A DNA stretch of 58,241 nucleotides from Paracoccaceae bacterium (GTDB lineage Bacteria > Pseudomonadota > Alphaproteobacteria > Rhodobacterales > Rhodobacteraceae). The stretch covers positions 1 to 58,241 of the forward strand of contig JAOHEK010000020.1 in assembly GCA_028097405.1 (NCBI GenBank), in the 5' to 3' direction. Each line of letters begins with the position of its first letter. The first letter of the stretch is position 1. Under the pieces are notes generated by a model, which worked only from the letters and a program-made list of their open reading frames with translations, did not search any database and had not been told where the DNA came from. A program made the translations under genes and the position numbers. Positions 52,272 through 58,241 of this stretch are shown here, piece after piece.

Positions 52272-54698
52272 TCACTCTTGAACCGCCTGAGAAAGCTCGG
52301 ATTTGCGTGTACCGGCGTCAGAAATCTGGCCGCGCGGGTCGTCTTCGCCGGCTATATCAATGGCAGCGTCATATTGCTTAATTGCTTCGTCGTTTCGGCC
52401 TAAATCCTGATATGCTCGACCCAGATGATATTGCACAATCGGGTCATTCTCGAGCCTTTGCGCTGCAGGTTCAAGATAGGTCAGAGCTTCTTCCACATTC
52501 CCGAGGCGAAACAGGATCCATCCATAGGTATCTTGGAACGGTGGGACCTCGGTTCCACGTAGGCGGCGGGCCACGGTGAACGCGCGATCAAGGCTTTCTT
52601 GGTCGTCACGATAGGTCGCCAATAGGCTGGCGAGATTGTTGGCGATGATCTGCGATGAACTGCTGGTAGCGTAAAGCTGTTCGTAAATATCGATGGCACC
52701 ATCGATGTCGTTCGATTGCTCAAGGTACGAGGCTTTCGCCCACAGCAGATCAGGGCTTTCAGGAGCGCTTTTCAAGCCATTTTCGATCGCTTGACGGGCT
52801 TCATCGGCTTTTCCCTGCGCACCAAGGACACGTGCGTACTGCAAAACGTCACTGCCAACTCCGGTGCTTTGCGCGACTTCGCGCAGCGTGTCTTCGGCAG
52901 CTTCGGCATCGCCAGTGGCGAATAGCGTACTGGCCAGTACCTGTTTGGCACGCGGATTGTCAGGGAACTCGGCAACCAGTTCGTTGGCCAAGGTCAATGC
53001 ACGGTCCGAATTGCCATCGGCTAGTCGGGCGCGAATCAGGGCGATTTTTGCAGCACTGTTATCGTCTTCAGTCGCGATCATCTCTTCTAGGAATGCGATC
53101 CCCTGATCTCGGCCTTCGACCCGCGAGATAATCTGAAGTTGCAGTTGATCGCCAGCAAGTTGAGCAGTCTCGGATGTATTGCGTTTCAGCGTTGCGACGA
53201 CCTGTTCCGCGCGCGGCCAGTCTTCGGTTTGTAAATACAGGTCTCCCAGAACGCGGAGTAATTCCTGGTTGCCGGAATTTGCGCGAAGGGCATTGATCAA
53301 CACCGTTTCTGCGGCGGCATATCGTTCTTGTTCGACAAGCAGGTTTGCGAAACGCAAGCTTTCGCCAGGAGCATTGCCCGATGCGTCAACGGCCAATGCC
53401 AGTAGGTCCTGCGCCAATTGTGAGTTGCCGTTGCGTTCGTGCGCGCGGGCCATAAGCGTCATGGCTTCCGCGTCTTCGGGTTCTTGATCCAGAGCCTGAC
53501 GCAGTGTGGCGACGGCTTTGTCAGCTTCATCGCTTTCGATCAGCCATGCGGCTGTCATTTTTAACGCCTCGACCTGATTGGGGTCGCGTTCCAGCACGGT
53601 GCTCACCAACTGGCGCGCGCCGACTTCGTTGCCTGTCGAGACCAGCATTCGCGCAAGCGTGACACGATAAGAGTCTGTGTCTGTGCTGGGCTCAGAGTTT
53701 TCGACAACGCCCTGCAGGATGGTGACAGCTTCGTCTTGGCTACCCTGATCAAAAAGTAGGCCCGCTTGTAGGGCTTTGAGAACATTTGAATCTTCATAGA
53801 GCGGAAGGGCTGCTTCGACCTCGGCCAGCGCGGCTTCCGAGCCATCGGCTTGCTGGATAAAGGCGATCAACGTCACATGAGCGGAAACCTTGTTTTCTGC
53901 GATCGCAATCTCGCTTCGCAGAAAATCCTGGGCACCTTGCAGATCGCCGACATTTGCCAATAGGCGAACAAGAAAAGACTTTGATTCATCGTCGTTCGGA
54001 AATTTCGCTATTGTCTCGCGCAGGTGGTTCTCAAGCAATTCCGGGTCTTGTTTCCGCGCGAGTATCGTCCCTTTGACACGATAGAAGAGTTCGTTGTCAG
54101 GAGCCGCAGCGATGGCGCGGTCTGTGACGGACAAGGCTTTGTCTAATTCGTTGTCCGCAGTGTAGCCTTCGATCAGAATTCGGTGGAGAATCTGATTTTC
54201 AGGATGAGCCTCGGCAAGGGTTTCGGCCCTACGTGTTGCTTCGCGGATTCTGGTTTGGTCGGCTTCGACAACGGCTTCGCGAAATTCAAGCGCCAGCAGA
54301 GGGATTTCGCTTCCTTCGATCGCAGGCTGAGCATCGATCAGCACAGCCCCGTGACGTTCGGCTTCGTCCCAGTTCTGAGCGACGATTGCCATTTCGGTCA
54401 GAGCAAGTCGGGCTTCCATGTTCTGGGGCGCATTTTCGGTCACATTGAGGAAGTTGGAATAGCTTTCTGAAACGTTCCCCAAGATTCGGGCCGTGCGTGC
54501 ATAGGCCAACCGAGCCTCACTATGGGTCTGGTCCAATGCAAAAACGTTGCGGAATTCAACTAGTGCCCTTCGAGGGTCACCCGAGTTCAACAGCTCCAAA
54601 CCGCTTTGAAAGTGCTTTTCGGCACGTTCTTCAGCTGAGTCGCAGGCACTCAGTGCGAGAACAGCCAAAACCAGAAAAGAACGGAACGAAATTGCCAT
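52272..54698 (-). CDS. large TPR lipoprotein of the exopolysaccharide locus (PrsT-like)
   Basis: An 808-residue lipoprotein. The lipobox is 'LAVLALSAC' with the Cys at about residue 19. The rest is tetratricopeptide repeats from about residue 30 to the end ('GLELLNSGDPRRALVEFRNV', 'LAYARTARILGNVSESYSNF', 'YHLGRAYQDLGRNDEAIKQY'). Length, lipobox and repeat organisation match the PEP-CTERM/exosortase-associated TPR lipoprotein (PrsT) family. It likely scaffolds export or sorting at the inner face of the outer membrane. It is 129 bp upstream of the Wza-like gene. Confidence 0.85.
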   Translation of the reverse strand: MAISFRSFLVLAVLALSACDSAEERAEKHFQSGLELLNSGDPRRALVEFRNVFALDQTHSEARLAYARTARILGNVSESYSNFLNVTENAPQNMEARLALTEMAIVAQNWDEAERHGAVLIDAQPAIEGSEIPLLALEFREAVVEADQTRIREATRRAETLAEAHPENQILHRILIEGYTADNELDKALSVTDRAIAAAPDNELFYRVKGTILARKQDPELLENHLRETIAKFPNDDESKSFLVRLLANVGDLQGAQDFLRSEIAIAENKVSAHVTLIAFIQQADGSEAALAEVEAALPLYEDSNVLKALQAGLLFDQGSQDEAVTILQGVVENSEPSTDTDSYRVTLARMLVSTGNEVGARQLVSTVLERDPNQVEALKMTAAWLIESDEADKAVATLRQALDQEPEDAEAMTLMARAHERNGNSQLAQDLLALAVDASGNAPGESLRFANLLVEQERYAAAETVLINALRANSGNQELLRVLGDLYLQTEDWPRAEQVVATLKRNTSETAQLAGDQLQLQIISRVEGRDQGIAFLEEMIATEDDNSAAKIALIRARLADGNSDRALTLANELVAEFPDNPRAKQVLASTLFATGDAEAAEDTLREVAQSTGVGSDVLQYARVLGAQGKADEARQAIENGLKSAPESPDLLWAKASYLEQSNDIDGAIDIYEQLYATSSSSQIIANNLASLLATYRDDQESLDRAFTVARRLRGTEVPPFQDTYGWILFRLGNVEEALTYLEPAAQRLENDPIVQYHLGRAYQDLGRNDEAIKQYDAAIDIAGEDDPRGQISDAGTRKSELSQAVQE

Positions 54699-54792
54699 AC
54701 AGTTATACTCCTAAATGCCATGAACGCGTGTTCATAACAAAACCAAGGGGCTTCAACTAGCTCACCTTAAAATAAATCAAGAGTATAGTGTT

Positions 54793-55479
54793 CTAAACAC
54801 CCGTTCCGCGAAGAACGACACCGACTGTTTTAGCAACGATCGACACGTCATTCGAGAAGCTTAGGGATTGCTCGTAGGTGTCATCATAGCCGGCGCGTGC
54901 GGCAAAGGTAGATGCGCTTCGTGCCGAAACCTGCCAGCTGCCTGTCATACCCGGACGAAGGCGATAGTAACCCTGACCGGGGTAAAGCGCCTGCTGATCT
55001 GGCATCATAGGGCGAGGGCCAACCAACGACATGTCGCCCATCAGAACATTAAGCAACTGCGGCAGCTCGTCCATCGAGCTGCGGCGCAGTAATTTGCCAA
55101 TCTTCGTGCAGCGGGGGTCAGACGCCAGCTTCTGCTTGGAATCCCATTCAGCGCGGGCCTTTGGGTTTTCATCCAGATGGCGCTGAAGCTGAGCTTCGGC
55201 ATTCGGGACCATAGTGCGGAACTTCCACATCCGGAACCGCTTGCCATTTCGACCAATGCGTTCCTGCAGGAAGAAGGGCGAATGGCGATCTTTCGAGAAG
55301 ATCACAACACCAATAATGACAAAGAACGGAGCAAGGAACGGCACGGCGATAAGTACCAACGTAACATCCAGCAGACGCTTGAACGCCGAACCATAAAATC
55401 CAAAATATTTGGAAGAGGTTGGAAAAGTTAAATGTTGAACTTCGCTCGAAGCATCGATGCGTGTGGCATGTACTGTCAT
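54793..55479 (-). CDS. undecaprenyl-phosphate sugar transferase (exopolysaccharide initiating enzyme)
   Basis: A 228-residue bacterial sugar transferase (WcaJ/PglC-type catalytic domain). It has one N-terminal hydrophobic segment ('LLDVTLVLIAVPFLAPFFVI'), then 'RIGRNGKRFRMWKFRTM', 'LRRSSMDELPQLLNVLMGDM', 'SLVGPRPMMPDQQALYPG' and 'YRLRPGMTGSWQVSARS'. It lacks the N-terminal membrane and CoA-binding-like portion of full-length WbaP/WcaJ. It transfers the first sugar phosphate to the lipid carrier. It is the first gene of the leftward arm of the locus. Confidence 0.93.
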   Translation of the reverse strand: MTVHATRIDASSEVQHLTFPTSSKYFGFYGSAFKRLLDVTLVLIAVPFLAPFFVIIGVVIFSKDRHSPFFLQERIGRNGKRFRMWKFRTMVPNAEAQLQRHLDENPKARAEWDSKQKLASDPRCTKIGKLLRRSSMDELPQLLNVLMGDMSLVGPRPMMPDQQALYPGQGYYRLRPGMTGSWQVSARSASTFAARAGYDDTYEQSLSFSNDVSIVAKTVGVVLRGTGV

Positions 55480-55959
55480 TACTGTTTACCGAACCGTAGC
55501 CGGCTCCCTCATAACCCAAGACCAAAAATCGTCACAAACTCCCAAGCCGCAGAAGCTTGGATAAGGTTCCCTACCATCGTTGGACGACGATGCAAAGAAA
55601 TTCATACACTTTAAACAGTATTTATCGCCAAATTTGATCGAATTTTTGGCAGACACGGGCCTCTTTGTTGAGCAAGTAAGCGTAGAATATACAAAAAGCT
55701 GACACATTACCGCCAAAGTTGGCAAAGTCATCAGGACGTTAACGCGTTCAACAATGTTACCAAAAGTTCAGAACTGTTTCAAAATGTGAAACGATGGTCG
55801 TCGCGCTTCTGGTGCAGTCTATGTGCTGGTTTAACGCATTTACTGACAAAATGGTGCTAAAACATTGCAGAATTGCCTCAGAGTAGCCATGATAACAGTC
55901 TAGAGGTTTAGCAGGAAGACAACCCGCTCGGCACCCCTTATATCCAACCCGAGAAACCA
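55480..55959. other. 480-bp AT-rich divergent control region of the exopolysaccharide locus
   Basis: This region separates the leftward sugar-transferase arm from the rightward ATPase/Wzz arm. It is visibly richer in A and T than the rest of the window and holds no convincing gene. Seen within it: CCAAGC...GCTTGG (55544-55560 area), GTTAACGCG (55738-55746), a GTTTCA-N5-TGAAAC palindrome (55776-55792) and a possible rightward promoter TTGCAG-N17-CATGAT (55865-55893). This is the likely control point for both arms. Confidence 0.55.
55776..55792. promoter_or_regulatory. GTTTCA-N5-TGAAAC inverted repeat, possible operator
   Basis: A perfect 6-bp inverted repeat spaced by 5 bp in the middle of the divergent region. 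The geometry suits a dimeric repressor or activator. The cognate protein is unknown, and no regulator gene adjoins the locus in this window. Confidence 0.35.
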
Positions 55960-56823
55960 GTGAGCCCCATGACGAGTAAAGATCTTTATATGGAATTCTT
56001 CGGGTTTTCGGAGCGGCCTTTCACGTTGCTGCCCGATCCCGATTTTATCTTTTGGTCCCGTGCGCACCGACGTGCGTATTCGGTCCTTGAGTATGGCGTA
56101 ATGACCCGTTCGCCCATCACCGTTATAACCGGTGAAGTGGGCGCCGGAAAAACCACGCTTGTGCAGAAGCTTCTTCAGACACTTGATGATGACATAACAC
56201 TTGGCCTCATCTCGAACGCGCAGGGCGGTCGTGGTGAGCTGCTGCAGTGGGCGTTAAATTCGCTGGGTGTCGAAACTGATCTGACGGCGGCCTATGTCAC
56301 GCTGTTCCAGCAGTTGCAGGATTTTGTGATCGAGGAATATGCCGCCGGTCGCCGAGTTATTCTGCTGATTGACGAAGCGCAAAATCTGTCAGTCGAAGGC
56401 TTGGAAGAGCTGCGGATGTTGACGAATATCAATTCGAATAAGGACGAGCTGATGCAGCTTATTCTTGTTGGCCAGCCTGAGCTTCGCCAGATGATCATGC
56501 GGCCTGAACTGCGTCAGTTCGCGCAGCGGGTCACGGCGACTTATCATGTCGGATCACTGGATCAGGCTGCGGTCGCTGGCTATATTCAGCACCGCCTGAC
56601 CCATGTTGGCGGTACGGGGTCGGAATTTACGGAAGAAGCGATTGAATTGGTTCACCGGCATTCACACGGAATTCCGCGACTGGTGAACCGGTTGTGTGAT
56701 TTTTCAATGGTATATGCAGCGACAGAGGAGCGTCGAGTTGTGGACGCGGCAATCATCGAAGAAGTGTTGGAAGACGGGATCTTCCTGCCGACTGTTAACG
56801 TGATCGGGGAAGCGGCAGAATGA
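55960..56823 (+). CDS. ExeA-like AAA ATPase of the exopolysaccharide/exosortase locus
   Basis: A 287-residue AAA ATPase. The N-terminal signature is 'YMEFFGFSERPFTLLPDPDF', Walker A 'ITGEVGAGKTTLVQKLL', Walker B 'VILLIDEAQNLSVEGLEELR' and sensor 'LILVGQPELRQM'. It lacks the peptidoglycan-binding C terminus of ExeA. This form is the exosortase-locus ATPase (TIGR03015-type). The start is GTG 55960 or ATG 55969. It overlaps the next gene by 4 bp (ATGA). Confidence 0.88.
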   Translation: MSPMTSKDLYMEFFGFSERPFTLLPDPDFIFWSRAHRRAYSVLEYGVMTRSPITVITGEVGAGKTTLVQKLLQTLDDDITLGLISNAQGGRGELLQWALNSLGVETDLTAAYVTLFQQLQDFVIEEYAAGRRVILLIDEAQNLSVEGLEELRMLTNINSNKDELMQLILVGQPELRQMIMRPELRQFAQRVTATYHVGSLDQAAVAGYIQHRLTHVGGTGSEFTEEAIELVHRHSHGIPRLVNRLCDFSMVYAATEERRVVDAAIIEEVLEDGIFLPTVNVIGEAAE

Positions 56824-58241
56824 ACGCAGATATCAAATTTTACTATCAACTCATGCTTCGGCGCCTGCCGGTCATGGCAGTTATCTTTACGCTTTGCGCC
56901 GGGATTGGTGTTGCGCTCGCGATGACCCTGCCCAAACGCTATGCCGCAGAGGCGACGCTTTCGGTGGAAGGCGCGATTATTCCAAGTGATCAGCGCGCAA
57001 ACAGCGTTGGCAACGAATCAGTACAACAACTCCAGAGCATCCGGGCGCGATTGTTATCGCGCGCAAATCTGATTGATATCGCCAACAAATACCGCGTGTT
57101 CGCTTCGGAAGGGGCCATGACGGCCGATGAAGTCGTTGTGGCGATGCGCGAGCAGACGAAGATCAACGTGCGGTCGGGACGTGGGCAAGCCACGATCATG
57201 GAGATTTCATTTACGTCTAGCAGAGCTGCTGCAGCCGCCGACGTGGTGAATGAATATGTGACGATTGTGTTGGCCGAAGATGCTGAGTACCGGATCGGCC
57301 AATCGCGCGAGACCTTGGAATTCCGTGTTGGGCAGGTCGATCGGCTGGATGACAAGTTGTCAAAGCTAAGCGCTGACATTGTTAGGTTTAAACAGGCGAA
57401 CAAGGAATCACTGCCGGAAGGTTTGGACTACCGCCTGGATCGTCTCTCGACGCTTCAGGAAAGGTTGAACCTGGCTGCGCGTGATCGCGCATCGCTTATC
57501 AGTCAACGTGACCGCCTACAGGCCATGGGCGTACCACTGCAAGATAACACCATTCCGTTGACGCCTGATCAGCAGCAACTTCAAGTACTTGAAGGCGAGT
57601 TGAATGGGGCTCTTGCCATTTATTCCGAAGCAAATCCAAGGGTTCGACTGCTGCGCGCAAGGGTCAAGCAATTGACCACCAAGGTAGCTGCTTCTACGCC
57701 ACAACCGAGTGGCGCAGGCATCGAAGAGGTGCCTTCTGCACCCGCCACGCTCCTTGACCTACAGCTGGCTGAAATCGATGCGAGATTGGCCTCCCTTGAT
57801 TCAGACATCGCCCGCGCAGAGACCCAGTCGGATGCATTGCGCATCACGATCGAAGGCACTCCGGCGGTTGCTATTCGGCTGGACGAGCTGGAGCGAGAAT
57901 ACATCAATACGCAAACGCTATATAATCAGGCCGTGGCAGAGCGGGCGCGTGCGGAAAATACGGATCAAATTGAAGAAAACCGAAAAGGCGAACGCCTAGA
58001 GGTCATTGAGCAAGCGGTTGCACCAAGCTCGCCTAACTCTCCGAATCGAAAGCTGGTTGCCGGGGGAGGCGTTTTCATGGGGGCCGGATTGGCCGGTGTT
58101 TTCTTCCTGCTTACAGAACTTTTGAACCGCTCGATCCGACGCCCCGTCGATTTGACGCGGGCCTTCGGGATACAGCCCTTGGCGACGATTCCATATCTGG
58201 AGAACGCGTCAAAACGCCGTCGTCGTCGTGCGCTGAAGGTT
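56820..58241 (+). CDS. Wzz-type polysaccharide chain-length determinant (3' end cut by window)
   Basis: The frame opens at ATG 56820, inside the ATPase stop, and runs without interruption to the right edge (474 codons seen). The N-terminal transmembrane segment is about residues 17-37 ('VMAVIFTLCAGIGVALAMTL'), followed by the Wzz region 'LPKRYAAEATLSVEGAIIPS'. A long coiled-coil middle portion follows, then the second transmembrane helix near residues 405-425 ('FMGAGLAGVFFLLTELL'). The tail continues 'RSIRRPVDLTRAFGIQPLA' into the cytoplasm, as in PCP-2/exosortase-type chain-length proteins. A tyrosine-kinase domain could follow beyond the window. Confidence 0.9.
   Translation, partial: MNADIKFYYQLMLRRLPVMAVIFTLCAGIGVALAMTLPKRYAAEATLSVEGAIIPSDQRANSVGNESVQQLQSIRARLLSRANLIDIANKYRVFASEGAMTADEVVVAMREQTKINVRSGRGQATIMEISFTSSRAAAAADVVNEYVTIVLAEDAEYRIGQSRETLEFRVGQVDRLDDKLSKLSADIVRFKQANKESLPEGLDYRLDRLSTLQERLNLAARDRASLISQRDRLQAMGVPLQDNTIPLTPDQQQLQVLEGELNGALAIYSEANPRVRLLRARVKQLTTKVAASTPQPSGAGIEEVPSAPATLLDLQLAEIDARLASLDSDIARAETQSDALRITIEGTPAVAIRLDELEREYINTQTLYNQAVAERARAENTDQIEENRKGERLEVIEQAVAPSSPNSPNRKLVAGGGVFMGAGLAGVFFLLTELLNRSIRRPVDLTRAFGIQPLATIPYLENASKRRRRRALKV

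Overview
The window is a chromosomal segment of an alphaproteobacterium, most likely a marine member of the Rhodobacteraceae (Roseobacter group). The main reasons are gene orders and families typical of that group: hrpB-meaB-rpmB, gpmI-envC-ctpA, ffh-acetyltransferase-chorismate mutase-rpsP-rimM, hsp20 followed by a DUF1150 gene, DUF3422, DUF6635-like and YdcH-like proteins, and a very small membrane protein in front of gap. This assignment comes from family knowledge and gene order, not from a marker-gene comparison. I found no rRNA, tRNA, CRISPR array, transposase or phage gene.

Layout. 0-12.5 kb: 3' part of hrpB, meaB, rpmB, a dimethylglycine/sarcosine dehydrogenase on the minus strand, then a chain of plus-strand genes overlapping by 4 bp (xdhC-like, molybdopterin-binding protein, MBL-fold DNA exonuclease), and gpmI-envC-ctpA. 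12.6-26 kb: trmD-rplS-rpmE (+), an EAL phosphodiesterase (-), a patatin (+), then minus-strand genes for a small exported protein, DUF502, psuG-psuK, a MocA-like nucleotidyltransferase and a complete branched-chain amino acid ABC transporter (livK, G, F, H, M plus one unknown gene). 26-30 kb: ffh-GNAT-chorismate mutase-rpsP-53-aa membrane protein-rimM (-). 30-35.4 kb: mostly envelope proteins of unknown role, a DMT transporter, a TraB/GumN protein and an M48-like protease with a C-terminal discoidin-like domain. 35.4-41.4 kb: groESL with a perfect CIRCE operator, a Tad-type VWA protein, an outer-membrane barrel, and hsp20-DUF1150 behind a good RpoH-type promoter. 41.4-49.4 kb: purE-purK-nudix-pdxJ, metY, a glycosyltransferase-like gene, DUF3422, and gap. 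49.5-58.2 kb: rhomboid protease and then an exopolysaccharide locus, with two divergent arms around a 480-bp AT-rich control region, that runs off the right edge.

How it fits together. The right-hand locus has six components (outer-membrane barrel, short Wza-like export protein, about 800-aa TPR lipoprotein, polyprenyl sugar transferase, ExeA-like ATPase, Wzz-like chain-length protein) that match the set accompanying exosortase (Xrt) protein-sorting systems, so an exosortase gene may lie just beyond the window. Another notable structural feature is that the canonical rpsP-rimM-trmD-rplS-rpmE order is broken. Inverting the block from about 12.55 to about 26.05 kb would restore it, which points to an inversion of about 13.5 kb. 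Candidate RNA elements include an orphan minus-strand terminator with a CU-rich single-stranded stretch in front of the dehydrogenase gene, and a promoter plus multi-hairpin leader upstream of ffh. Two small genes (53 and 46 codons) that an ordinary length cutoff would miss are well supported by coupling and context.
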